Source: Achromobacter xylosoxidans (GTDB lineage Bacteria; Pseudomonadota; Gammaproteobacteria; Burkholderiales; Burkholderiaceae_B). Taken from it: a stretch of 64,000 nucleotides of DNA. Positions within the stretch are counted from its first letter, which is position 1, and each line of letters opens with the position of its first letter. The notes under the pieces were generated by a model. That model was not told the DNA's origin. It saw only the letters and a list, made by a program, of their open reading frames with translations, and ran no database searches. Made by a program: the position numbers and the translations under genes. This document shows positions 54,709-62,588 of the stretch, piece by piece. The stretch spans positions 62,001-126,000 of the forward strand of contig NZ_MTLG01000084.1 in assembly GCF_002192695.1 (NCBI RefSeq). Direction: 5' to 3'.

Positions 54709-54726
54709 CGCGGCGCTTGCGCCGCG
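54709..54726 (-). repeat. Intercistronic hairpin between adaptor and pump genes
   Basis: CGCGGCGC-TT-GCGCCGCG is a perfect dyad in the 62-base gap between the adaptor stop (54733) and the RND start (54670). Lacking a T-run, it may set the relative mRNA levels of adaptor and pump. Confidence 0.45.
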
Positions 54727-54732
54727 TGCCGC

Positions 54733-55995
54733 TTAAGATTTCTGGCCTGCGGCCTTGTCCTGCTGCGCAGGCTCGGCCGGCTTGGCGCCAGGCTGCGGGG
54801 CGGATTCCGCGGGCTTGGCGCCCGGTTGCGCGGGGGCCTGGCCGCCCGGCGCGGGCGTGCCGCTCTTCCATTCGCTGGCCTGCACCGGAGCGCCCGGCCG
54901 GACCTTCTGGAATCCTTCCACCACGACCACGTCGCCGGCCTTCAGGCCGCTGGTGACGATCCAGTTGCTCTTGAGGGCGCCGCCGGTGGTAACCGGAATC
55001 TGCTCGATCTTGTTGTCCTTGACCAGCATCAGGCTTTGCAGGCCGTCCGCGGTACGCTGCAGCGCCTGCTGCGGCACCATCAGGGCCTTGTCGTCCACGC
55101 CCTGCTCCAGGCGCACGCGCACATACATGCCGGGCAACAGGATGCCGTCGGGGTTGGGGACTTCGGCGCGCAGGTTCACCTGGCCCGTGGTCGGATCCAC
55201 GGTGATGCCGGTGAACAGCAGCTTGCCCGGCTGGCCGTATTCGGAACCGTCTTCCAGCACGATGGTGGCGCGCGCCGTATCCTTGCCGACCTGCTGCAGC
55301 TGGCCGCTGGCGAAGGCGCGGCGCAGGGACGCGAGTTCCGCGGTGGACTGGGTGAAGTCGACGTAGATCGGATCGAGCTGCTGCACCGTGGCCATCTGCG
55401 TGGCCGAGGTGGCCTCGACCAGCGCGCCTTCGGTGACCAGCGGCTTGCCGATGCGGCCGGTGATGGGCGAGGTGACGTCGGTGTAGCCGAGGTTGATCGC
55501 GGCGTTGTCCTGCGCCGCCTTGGCGGCGGCGACAGCAGCGTCCGCCTGGCGGTACGAGGCCACGGCGTTGTCGTATTCCTGCTTGCTGACGGCGTTGGCC
55601 TTGACCAGCGGCGCGTAGCGGTCGGCCAGCAGTTTGGCGCTGAACAGGTTGGCCTGCGCCTGCTTGAGCTGCGCCGTCGCCTGATCGTAGGTGGCCTTGT
55701 AGGGCGCCGGATCAATCTTGAACAGCAGCTGGTTTTCCTTGACGTCCCCGCCTTGCTCGAAGGCGATCTTCTGGACGATGCCGGTGACCCGCGCACGGAT
55801 CTGCGCATCGCGGACGGCGTCGACGCGGCCGGGCAGCTCCGACACGATGGGCGCGCGCTGCGGCTGGATCGTAATGACGCTGACCTGGGGCATGCCTGGA
55901 TTCATGTGCGGCTTTTCACCGCAACCAGCCAATATCAGTGCGAGGACCCCGCCGGAAAAAGCCAGCCCTGAAACACGTTTAGGCGAAAACCGCAT
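54733..55995 (-). CDS. RND efflux periplasmic adaptor (AcrA/MexA-like lipoprotein)
   Basis: 420 residues. The lipoprotein signal ends in LALILAGCGEKP. Lipoyl/barrel-sandwich halves flank a helical hairpin (ELPGRVDAVRDAQIRARVTGIVQKI, then KATYDQATAQLKQAQANL and VTSPITGRIGKPLVTEGALV). Beta-barrel and membrane-proximal domains follow. The last 50 residues are a Pro/Ala/Gln/Lys-rich tail (QPGAKPAE twice), beyond the family's usual end. The start MRFSPKRVSG at 55995 was chosen because the lipobox lies about 30 residues later; an upstream ATG at 56037 exists. It is the first gene of the pump operon. Confidence 0.95.
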   Translation of the reverse strand: MRFSPKRVSGLAFSGGVLALILAGCGEKPHMNPGMPQVSVITIQPQRAPIVSELPGRVDAVRDAQIRARVTGIVQKIAFEQGGDVKENQLLFKIDPAPYKATYDQATAQLKQAQANLFSAKLLADRYAPLVKANAVSKQEYDNAVASYRQADAAVAAAKAAQDNAAINLGYTDVTSPITGRIGKPLVTEGALVEATSATQMATVQQLDPIYVDFTQSTAELASLRRAFASGQLQQVGKDTARATIVLEDGSEYGQPGKLLFTGITVDPTTGQVNLRAEVPNPDGILLPGMYVRVRLEQGVDDKALMVPQQALQRTADGLQSLMLVKDNKIEQIPVTTGGALKSNWIVTSGLKAGDVVVVEGFQKVRPGAPVQASEWKSGTPAPGGQAPAQPGAKPAESAPQPGAKPAEPAQQDKAAGQKS

Positions 55996-56111
55996 TGAAA
56001 CCCCCGCGTATAGCGTAATTAACCGTAATCGCGTCATGTAACCGCAGTATTTGAATGCGGCTCAGGCCGCGATCAAATAAGAAGCATGCGTCATCAAGGC
56101 ACGTAATCAGC

Positions 56112-56135
56112 CCAGTAATGTAACTCAGTTATTGG
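56112..56135. promoter_or_regulatory. Candidate operator in the pump promoter region
   Basis: The 199 bases between the adaptor start (55995) and the orphan regulator stop (56195) are AT-richer. CCAGTAA and TTATTGG form an imperfect 24-base dyad at 56112-56135, and CACT/AGTG mirrors lie about 7 bases after it. No TetR- or MarR-type repressor gene adjoins the pump, which is unusual for this pump class. Confidence 0.35.
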
Positions 56136-56194
56136 GGAAATCACTGATTTTTAGTGCTTCGAATACCACTGGCGGGGGGATTTCATACAACAGA

Positions 56195-56560
56195 TCAGCT
56201 CTCGGAAAGCTCTCGCAGCTTGCCCAGGAACACATAGCCCATGCCGTGCACCGTATGCAGCGGCAGCCGGGTGCCAGCCAGCAGAACCTTGCCGCGCAAG
56301 CGGCAAATCGCCACGTTCAGCGTGCGCATCGTGGTGCGCCTGCGCACGGCCACGAATTCATCGCGCCGCAATTCCCTGGCAGGATTGGCCGCCAGGCAAA
56401 GCAGGCAGGTGCGCTCCAGGGCGGTCAGGCCGATGCGGATGCCATGAGGCGTAAGCAGGGTCCAGCCCTGGTAGACCAGGGTCCACCAGCCGTCCATGGC
56501 ATAGGGAGTGTCGGCCGCGCGGGCGGGCGCGACCTGGGCAAGGCGAGCGGGGGCATTCAC
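56195..56560 (-). CDS. Stand-alone OmpR-type winged-helix DNA-binding protein
   Basis: 121 residues matching only the C-terminal effector domain of OmpR/PhoB regulators (WTLLTPHGIRIGLTALERTCLL, then RRDEFVA, TLNVAICRLRGKV, and the terminal wing TRLPLHTVHGMGYVFLG). There is no receiver domain, and the first 20 residues are an Ala/Arg-rich leader. It can bind DNA but has no phosphorylation site, so it is probably controlled by its own amount. It lies upstream of the RND pump on the same strand; whether it regulates the pump is unknown. The 194 bases upstream, to the patatin stop, show no other gene. Confidence 0.8.
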   Translation of the reverse strand: MNAPARLAQVAPARAADTPYAMDGWWTLVYQGWTLLTPHGIRIGLTALERTCLLCLAANPARELRRDEFVAVRRRTTMRTLNVAICRLRGKVLLAGTRLPLHTVHGMGYVFLGKLRELSES

Positions 56561-56754
56561 GACGGGTCTCCACCAGGACGGCCCGCGCCGCGCGGGATGG
56601 CGGCCGGCTCCCGGAACAGGGCTGCAATTAGCTCCGAAAGACTACCGCCGGAACCCTTGTGGATTGAAATTGCAGGGCATCTATAAGACCAATCCGATCG
56701 GAAGGCTGCCCCGCCCCTATCCAAAAACGTCGATCTCGCCGCTGCCCCGCCAGT

Positions 56755-57948
56755 TCAGGTGCGCTTGCCGTTGCGATGGATATCGTGCGTGACGAAACAG
56801 CTGTTCTCGGTCGGCCGGGCCAGGATGCCGGGCTTGGCCAGCGTGGCGCGGATGTCGGCCAGGCCGGACTCCCAGTGCTCGCGCATGGCCTCGGTGCCGA
56901 ACTCGTAGTCCTTGGAGTAGCGCTCCCGGTGCTTGGACTCGTAGATGAGGTTGATGATGTTGGTGGCCGGCGTATGGGACAGCTTGCGGATTTCGGCGAA
57001 CTCGGCCGCATTGCGCTCGGCCTCCGGCAGCTTGGCCAGCAGGCGCTGCAAGCCGTGGCGCAGCTTGAGCACGCGCCGCAGCTGGTCCGTGACCAGGCGG
57101 GTCCGGCTGGAGTACTGGATGTCCTTCTGGCGCTCGGCCACTTCCTCCAGATTGGTCGGCAGGCCGCCGCGCGCGGGCCACAGGTCGACCTGGAACGCCA
57201 GCGTGTCCCGCATGTTGTCGGTGGTCAACACCTGGGCCAGCGGCGTGTTGGACACGACGCCGCCGTCCCAGTAGTGCTCGCCGTCGATCTCGACGGAGGG
57301 AAAGCCTGGCGGCAAGGCGCCCGAGGCCATGATGTGTTCCGGGGCCAGGGTGTCCTTCAAGCTGTCGAAATAGGCGAAGTTGCCGCTGCGCACGTTGACC
57401 ACGCCGAAACTGGCGCGCACGGCGCCGCTGTTTAGCAGGTCGAAATCGACGAACTCCCGCAGGGTCGCGGCCAACGGCGTGGTGTCGTAGAAGCTGGTGG
57501 ACGCCGCCCCCCTGCCGTGCACCAGGTAGGGCGGTGGAAAACGCGGTTTGAAAAAGCCCGGCTGGCCCGAGAACAGGGCCTGGAATGCCGACACATGCCC
57601 ATTCATGACGGGCGAACCGAAGCCGAACGGCACGCCTTCGAACACGGACCCGAGCGTCTCGCCCCAGGGCACCGAGGCGAAACCCGCCGGGCGGCAGATG
57701 CTCTCCCAGAACCCGCGTAGGCGCTCCACGCGCTCGTCCTCGGGGGAACCCGCGATGATTGCCGCGTTGATCGACCCAATGGAGATGCCGGAAATCCAGT
57801 TGGGCCGGATACCCGCTTCGTGCAGCCCCTGATACACCCCGGCCTGGTAGGCCCCCAGCGCTCCCCCGCCCTGCAGCACCAGGGCGACGACTTCATAGGG
57901 CGGCGTATCGCCGGTATCTTGCTTGGGGGCCTTGCGGCGAGTACTCAT
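56755..57948 (-). CDS. Patatin-like phospholipase with DUF3734-type C-terminus
   Basis: 397 residues. The patatin fold shows the oxyanion loop LQGGGALGAYQAGVYQGL, the nucleophile Ser56 in ISGISIGSINAAI and the Asp of the dyad in YWDGGVVSNTPL. The C-terminal third (RQKDIQYSSRTRLVTDQLRR, INLIYESKHRERYSKDYEFG) matches the DUF3734 extension found in many proteobacterial patatins. It probably hydrolyses acyl esters at a membrane surface. There is no signal peptide. It is preceded by the DUF4136 lipoprotein gene on the same strand (33 bases), which may be co-transcribed. Confidence 0.93.
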   Translation of the reverse strand: MSTRRKAPKQDTGDTPPYEVVALVLQGGGALGAYQAGVYQGLHEAGIRPNWISGISIGSINAAIIAGSPEDERVERLRGFWESICRPAGFASVPWGETLGSVFEGVPFGFGSPVMNGHVSAFQALFSGQPGFFKPRFPPPYLVHGRGAASTSFYDTTPLAATLREFVDFDLLNSGAVRASFGVVNVRSGNFAYFDSLKDTLAPEHIMASGALPPGFPSVEIDGEHYWDGGVVSNTPLAQVLTTDNMRDTLAFQVDLWPARGGLPTNLEEVAERQKDIQYSSRTRLVTDQLRRVLKLRHGLQRLLAKLPEAERNAAEFAEIRKLSHTPATNIINLIYESKHRERYSKDYEFGTEAMREHWESGLADIRATLAKPGILARPTENSCFVTHDIHRNGKRT

Positions 57949-57981
57949 ACGGCTTCCTCTAGGCAGGGCTGGCGGACCGCC

Positions 57982-58572
57982 CTACTTGCTTTTTTCCGGC
58001 AGCTGCGGCGCGGCCACGCCCGCGCGGAACGGATACTTGGAGAAGATCTGCGCAACCACCTTGTCCGTATTCTCGGGCGTGGCGGCCGCATCGGGCTGGA
58101 CCTCGCCCACCGCCACGCCTTCCCACACCAGCTGCCTGCGGCGCGCGTCGACGAGGTCGATGTTCAAGGTCCCCTCAGTATATTGGTAGACGTCGTCGCC
58201 CCAGCCGTAGCCGGGCCAGCCGCCGTAGAAGCCGGTGCGATAGCCGTAGTACGGGCCCATGGGCGGCGCGGCCGGCGTGACCTGCACCTTCTGCTGCAGC
58301 TTGGCGCTGAAGTTGACCAGCAGGTCGGGATTGGCGGCGCTGTAGGTATAGCCGCGCATTTCCATCTGGCCGCGCGTGGCATTCTTCAGGCGCTCGGTCA
58401 GCAAGGTGCTGTAGCCGGCCTTGTCGGTGCCCAGCGGCGCCATGTACCCGAAGGTCCGGTACTGGGCGAAATTCGCCTGGTGATCGTAGTCGCTCTTGAC
58501 GTCAGGGCCGGTGGCGCAAGCCGCCAACAGCACCGTCATGGAACCCGCAGCCAGCAATTTGAACGCTTTCAT
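57982..58572 (-). CDS. DUF4136 domain-containing lipoprotein
   Basis: 196 residues. The signal ends in the lipobox VLLAACATGPDV (Cys19). The DUF4136 body starts with VKSDYDHQANFAQYRTFGY and has GYTYSAANPDLLVNFSAKLQQ and the later VYQYTEGTLNIDLVDARRRQLVWEG. A Gly/Tyr/Trp-rich loop in the middle (YYGYRTGFYGGWPGYGWGDD) is typical. It should be an outer- or inner-membrane lipoprotein of unknown function. The ATG 58572 was chosen from the lipobox position; the frame is open much further upstream into modE territory. Confidence 0.92.
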   Translation of the reverse strand: MKAFKLLAAGSMTVLLAACATGPDVKSDYDHQANFAQYRTFGYMAPLGTDKAGYSTLLTERLKNATRGQMEMRGYTYSAANPDLLVNFSAKLQQKVQVTPAAPPMGPYYGYRTGFYGGWPGYGWGDDVYQYTEGTLNIDLVDARRRQLVWEGVAVGEVQPDAAATPENTDKVVAQIFSKYPFRAGVAAPQLPEKSK

Positions 58573-58732
58573 GTCGTTTTCTCCGTGAGCCCGATGCGTG
58601 AACATAGTGCCGCTAAGCCTGCAAAATTTCAACAGAATCTCATTCTCATCGTGTCCGCCGTGAACCGCCAGGACAGCCTCCCCGTCCATTACACTTTCAG
58701 CTATCTCATACCCTGACCACGGCGCGACACAG

Positions 58733-59527
58733 ATGTTGGAACTCGACGGCTCGATTTGGTTTCGCTCAGGCGCCCAGACCTGGGGCGGAAGAAACCGCAT
58801 AGACCTGCTGGCGCAGATCGACGCCACCGGCTCGATCACGGCCGCAGCGCGCGCCGTGGGCATGAGCTACAAGGGCGCCTGGGACGCCATCGACGCCATG
58901 AACAATCTGGCGGGCGAGCCTTTGGTAATCCGCGCCGCTGGCGGCAAGGGCGGCGGCGGCACCCGCCTGACCGACCGCGCGCGCGGCCTGATCGCCACCT
59001 TCCGCGCCCTGGAAGCCGAACACCGCAAGTTCATGGAAAACCTGATCCGCGCTGGCATGAACGCCAGCGGCGACATCGACCTCATGAGGCGTTTCATGCT
59101 GAAGACCAGCGCACGCAACAAACTGCTAGGCACCGTCATCCAGATCCGCGCCGGCGCCGTCAACGACGAGATCGTGCTGCGCATCGCGGGCGGCCAGACC
59201 ATCACGGCCACCATCACCCGCGAAAGCACGCAGGAACTGGGACTGGAGACGGGCAAGGAAGCGATCGCGCTGGTCAAGGCGTCGTCCGTCATCGTGGGCG
59301 CGCCCGGCCCCGGCCTGCGCCTGTCGGCGCGCAATCAACTGCCGGGCAAGATCACGGCATTGCGCCCGGGCGCTGTCAACAGCGAGATCCTGATCGGACT
59401 GGACGGCGGCGTGACGCTGGCGGCCATCGTCACCAACGAAAGCGCGCAGGACCTGGGATTGGACGTAGGCGCCGACGCGGTGGCGATCTTCAAGGCTTCC
59501 AGCGTGATCCTGGGCGTGCTGGACTGA
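58733..59527 (+). CDS. modE: Molybdate-responsive regulator ModE
   Basis: 264 residues. Residues 1-110 are the ModE winged helix-turn-helix (IDLLAQIDATGSITAAARAVGMSYKGAWDAID, then VIRAAGGKGGGGTRLT). Two Mop/TOBE molybdate-binding domains follow (about residues 122-190 and 198-263, each starting SARNxLxG and ending ASSVIxG). It represses modABC when molybdate is plentiful. A ModE-type box lies upstream of modA at 62504-62527. The mod genes are on the opposite strand about 0.8 kb away, separated by a VapBC pair. Confidence 0.95.
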   Translation: MLELDGSIWFRSGAQTWGGRNRIDLLAQIDATGSITAAARAVGMSYKGAWDAIDAMNNLAGEPLVIRAAGGKGGGGTRLTDRARGLIATFRALEAEHRKFMENLIRAGMNASGDIDLMRRFMLKTSARNKLLGTVIQIRAGAVNDEIVLRIAGGQTITATITRESTQELGLETGKEAIALVKASSVIVGAPGPGLRLSARNQLPGKITALRPGAVNSEILIGLDGGVTLAAIVTNESAQDLGLDVGADAVAIFKASSVILGVLD

Positions 59528-59549
59528 GCCACTCCGAGCCGCTACCGTT

Positions 59550-59951
59550 TCAGATCAACCAATTTTCCATGGCGAGGCCGCGGATGCGTTCGAATTCCCG
59601 CATGTTGCCGGTGACGAGCGTCAGGCCCAGCGCGTGGGCGTGAGCACCGATCAAGAGATCGTTGGCGCCGATGGTTTGCCCCGCCGCTTCCAAGTCGGCG
59701 CGTATGCCTCCATATTTCGCATCAGCAGCCACATCAAAAGGCAGGACCGGAATCACCGCCAGCAGGCTTTCGACTTTGGCCAACAGCTTGGCGGATCCTT
59801 TCTCGGCGCAGCCGTAGCGCAACTCGGCGGACACGATAATGCTGGTGCAGATCTTGCGGTGCCCTACCCGCGCAACGTGCCGCGCCGCTCGGCCACCCGG
59901 GTCCCGCAAAAGCGCGCTAATGATATTAGTGTCCAGCAGATAGCCGCTCAC
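59550..59951 (-). CDS. vapC: VapC-type PIN-domain toxin
   Basis: 133 residues with the PIN acidic residues: Asp7 in YLLDTNIIS, Glu43 in VSAELRYG and Asp98 in IGANDLLIGAHA. It is a probable RNase that cleaves tRNA or rRNA sites when freed from VapB. It starts with GTG at 59951, overlapping the antitoxin stop (GTGA). It is convergent with modE. The pair interrupts the mod locus. Confidence 0.92.
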   Translation of the reverse strand: MSGYLLDTNIISALLRDPGGRAARHVARVGHRKICTSIIVSAELRYGCAEKGSAKLLAKVESLLAVIPVLPFDVAADAKYGGIRADLEAAGQTIGANDLLIGAHAHALGLTLVTGNMREFERIRGLAMENWLI

Positions 59952-60220
59952 AGGACGTCCTCCGGCCGCAACGGCATATCGCTGATGTCCGGAAACTGGT
60001 CTTCAGGCGCGAGCGGTTCCTCTGCTGCCCATCGGGCCAGCAATTCCGAAAGGTTACGCGGGCCGGCAATGGGCTCAATAATGAGCTTTTCACCCTCTCG
60101 ACGAATCAACACGCGCTCGCCCGGCAGCTCGAACTCTGCCGGAATGCGCACAGCCTGACTGCGATTGTTGCGAAAGAGCTTGGCCTCTCGAGGCCTGGAC
60201 ACGGGAGTACGAATGGCCAT
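59948..60220 (-). CDS. vapB: VapB-type antitoxin (AbrB/MazE fold)
   Basis: 90 residues. The swapped-hairpin DNA-binding domain is AKLFRNNRSQAVRIPAEFEL followed by RVLIRREGEKLIIEPI. The acidic C-terminal half (EEPLAPEDQFPDISDMPLRPEDVL region) should wrap the VapC toxin. It precedes vapC with a 4-base overlap, and an operator-like repeat array lies just upstream. Confidence 0.92.
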   Translation of the reverse strand: MAIRTPVSRPREAKLFRNNRSQAVRIPAEFELPGERVLIRREGEKLIIEPIAGPRNLSELLARWAAEEPLAPEDQFPDISDMPLRPEDVL

Positions 60221-60234
60221 GGCGCTTCCCTCAC

Positions 60235-60274
60235 TGTTATTGCATATGCCATATTGTATATGCCATCAATAACA
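60235..60274 (-). promoter_or_regulatory. vapBC operator/promoter
   Basis: Fifteen bases upstream of the vapB ATG, outer arms TGTTATTG (60235-60242) and CAATAACA (60267-60274) enclose two direct copies of ATATGCCAT (60244-60252 and 60258-60266). This AT-rich array is typical of toxin-antitoxin autoregulation. Confidence 0.75.
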
Positions 60275-60317
60275 AGCAAAAGCCCGGCGCTCAAGTGAAA
60301 GCGTATGCCGGCCAGCC

Positions 60318-61004
60318 TCAGACGCCCACGTCTTCGTCGTGGCGCCGCACCCTGCCCTCGCGCACTTCGAACACCTCGTCGGCCAGCGCGTCCACATCCG
60401 CCGGGTCGTGCGTGATCAGGAGCATCGGCACGTCCAGCTGACGCTGCAAGGCGTTGAGTTCCAGCCGCATCTTGCCGCGCAGCTGCGAATCCAGCGCTGA
60501 GAATGGCTCGTCCAGCAACAGGATGTCGGGCCGCAGCATGAGGGCTCGCGCCAACGCCACCCGCTGCTTCTGGCCACCGGAGATCTCGCTGGGATAGCTG
60601 CCCACGATGGAACCCAGCTCGAATGCGTCCACCCAGCGCTGCGCCTCGGGCCCGACCTCGCGCCGGGGCGGGTTGCGCCAGCCGCGGCGCAGCCCGAAAG
60701 CGATGTTCTGCGCCACGGTCAGGTGGGGAAACAGGGCGTAGTCCTGGAACAGATAGGCGACGCGGCGGGATTGCGCCGGCAGGTTGACGCCGGCGTCCGT
60801 GTCGAACAGCACGCGGCCATTGATTTCGATGCGCCCCGAGTCCGGGCGCAGCAGGCCCGCCACCGCGCGCAGGGTCAGGCTTTTGCCCGCGCCCGAGGGT
60901 CCGAACAGCGCGATGCGCTTGGCTGACGAATCGAATGCAACGTCCAGCGCGAAGCGCCGGTCGCCGGACACCATCTGCTTGCGCACCTGGATGCTGACGC
61001 TCAT
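60318..61004 (-). CDS. modC: Molybdate ABC transporter ATP-binding protein, lacking the TOBE domain
   Basis: 228 residues. Walker A is FGPSGAGKSLTLRAVAGLL, the Q-loop is YLFQDYALFPHLT, the signature is ISGGQKQRVALARAL and Walker B is ILLLDEPFSALD, with the switch His in LITHDPADV. A classical ModC is about 350 residues with a C-terminal molybdate-binding TOBE domain; this one ends right after the ATPase domain (VFEVREGRVRRHD). The ATG overlaps the modB stop (ATGA). Confidence 0.92.
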   Translation of the reverse strand: MSVSIQVRKQMVSGDRRFALDVAFDSSAKRIALFGPSGAGKSLTLRAVAGLLRPDSGRIEINGRVLFDTDAGVNLPAQSRRVAYLFQDYALFPHLTVAQNIAFGLRRGWRNPPRREVGPEAQRWVDAFELGSIVGSYPSEISGGQKQRVALARALMLRPDILLLDEPFSALDSQLRGKMRLELNALQRQLDVPMLLITHDPADVDALADEVFEVREGRVRRHDEDVGV

Positions 61005-61690
61005 AGCGCGCTCCCGTTGCGCCGGCCGCTGCTGACGGGCACCAGCTTGCCGGCAAGCAGCAGGACCACCACGCAGGTCACCGAGGTGACCAACACCAGC
61101 ATGTTGGCCGTGGCATCGTCGCCCGCCTGCACCGCCTCGTAGATGGCGACCGACAGAGTCTGTGTGCGTCCCGGCAGATTGCCGGCGATCATCAGCGTGG
61201 CGCCGAATTCGCCCAGCGCCCGCGCGAAGGCTAGCAGCACGCCGGCGGCAATGCCGCGGGCGGCCAGCGGCAAGGTGACGCGGAAGAAGACCCCCGCTTC
61301 GCATACGCCCAGCACGCGCGCCGCGCTTTCCAGCTGGCTGTCGACGTTCTCGAAGGCGGCGCGGGCGGATTTGAACACCAGCGGAAAAGCCACCACCGAG
61401 GCCGCGATCACCGCGCCCTGCCAGGTAAAGACCAGTTCGATGCCCCAGCCCGCCAGCGTCTCGCCGATGATGCCGCGGCGCCCCAGCAGCACCAGCAGGT
61501 AGTAGCCGAGCACCGTGGGCGGCAACACCAGCGGCAAGGTCAACAGCGCGTCCAACAGGTCGCGCCCCGGCCAGCGCCAGCGCGACAGGCCATAAGCCGC
61601 GGCCGTGCCGGCCACGGTCGCCAACAGCGTTGCCCAGCCTGCCACTTTCAGGGAAAGCAGCAGGGGCACCCAAACCGGATCACTCATCAA
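61001..61690 (-). CDS. modB: Molybdate ABC transporter permease
   Basis: 229 residues with five to six membrane helices. The cytosolic coupling loop has the binding-protein-dependent transport signature (ARALGEFGATLMIAGNLPG, the EAA-type motif). GTAAAYGLSRWRWPGRDLLDALLTLPLVLPPTVLGYYLL is characteristic of ModB, here cited by its blocks. It forms the membrane channel for molybdate with ModA and ModC. It lies 20 bases after modA and overlaps modC by 4 bases. Confidence 0.94.
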   Translation of the reverse strand: MMSDPVWVPLLLSLKVAGWATLLATVAGTAAAYGLSRWRWPGRDLLDALLTLPLVLPPTVLGYYLLVLLGRRGIIGETLAGWGIELVFTWQGAVIAASVVAFPLVFKSARAAFENVDSQLESAARVLGVCEAGVFFRVTLPLAARGIAAGVLLAFARALGEFGATLMIAGNLPGRTQTLSVAIYEAVQAGDDATANMLVLVTSVTCVVVLLLAGKLVPVSSGRRNGSAL

Positions 61691-61710
61691 TGCCTACGAT
61701 TCAACAGGGT

Positions 61711-62469
61711 TCAGGGCTTCTGGAAGCCGTAGCGCGACAGTATCGCCTGACCTGCGGGAGACAGCACATAGGCCACGAAACTTTCGGCTTCCTTGGCGGC
61801 GGCTTCACGCGTGGTGACGGCGATGGGATAGGTCACCGGCGTCTGCGAAGGCACGCGTACCGCGATCTTGACCTTGTCCGCCATGATGGCCGCGTCGGTC
61901 GCGAACACGAAGCCCGCGTCGACCTCGCCGCGCGCCACATAGTCCAGGCTCTGACGCACGTTCTGGGCCAGCACGCTCTTGGCCTGCACCGCGCTCCACA
62001 GTCCGGCCGCTTCCAGCGCGCCCTGCGTATAGCGGCCCACCGGCACCGATGCCGGGTTGCCGTAGGCGATGCGCTTGACGTCGTCGCGGGTCAGGTCCTT
62101 GAGCGCGGTGATGTTGGCCTTGCTGTCGGCCGGGACGATCAACACCACCTGGTTGGCGGCGAAGTCCACGCGCGAAGCCGGCTTGACGGCTTTTTCCTCG
62201 ACCGCCTTGTCCATGGCCTTCTGGTCCGCCGAGGCGAACACATCGGCCGGGGCGCCCTTGACGATCTGCTGCAGCAGCACGTCGGACGCGCCGAAGTTCA
62301 GGATGACCTTGGTGCCGGCGTGCTCTTTTTCATAGCCCTGCGCGACTTCCTTGAAGGCGTTGGTCAGGCTGGCGGCAGCCGACACCACCAGGTCGCCGGC
62401 GCTGGCGTTGGCGCTCCATGCGGCGGCCAGCGCCAAGGACAGCGCCACGATCGGACGTTTGCGGAACAT
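61711..62469 (-). CDS. modA: Molybdate-binding periplasmic protein
   Basis: 252 residues with a signal peptide ending near ANA-SA (residue 23-24). ModA marks are LVVSAAASLTNAFKEVA (with the Ser ligand), LNFGASDVLLQQIVKGAPADVFASADQ and VDAGFVFATDA. It delivers molybdate or tungstate to ModBC. Transcription probably starts just downstream of the ModE box at 62504-62527. Confidence 0.95.
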   Translation of the reverse strand: MFRKRPIVALSLALAAAWSANASAGDLVVSAAASLTNAFKEVAQGYEKEHAGTKVILNFGASDVLLQQIVKGAPADVFASADQKAMDKAVEEKAVKPASRVDFAANQVVLIVPADSKANITALKDLTRDDVKRIAYGNPASVPVGRYTQGALEAAGLWSAVQAKSVLAQNVRQSLDYVARGEVDAGFVFATDAAIMADKVKIAVRVPSQTPVTYPIAVTTREAAAKEAESFVAYVLSPAGQAILSRYGFQKP

Positions 62470-62503
62470 GTTCTTCTCCCAGGGGAAATCGCTAAGTCAG
62501 TAA

Positions 62504-62527
62504 CGAAATATATATAGGTATATAACG
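62504..62527 (-). promoter_or_regulatory. ModE-binding box of modABC
   Basis: CGAAATATA-TATAGG-TATATAACG, 35 bases upstream of the modA ATG, fits the ModE operator (CG-x-TATATA-N6-TATATA-x-CG style dyad). It overlaps the likely -10 region, consistent with repression by the ModE encoded 4 kb away. Confidence 0.82.
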
Positions 62528-62588
62528 CTCGTCAATTTGGCTGCCCAGGGGAGCTTTGAGCAAAATCAAGGAGTGGCGGGCGCGGGCT

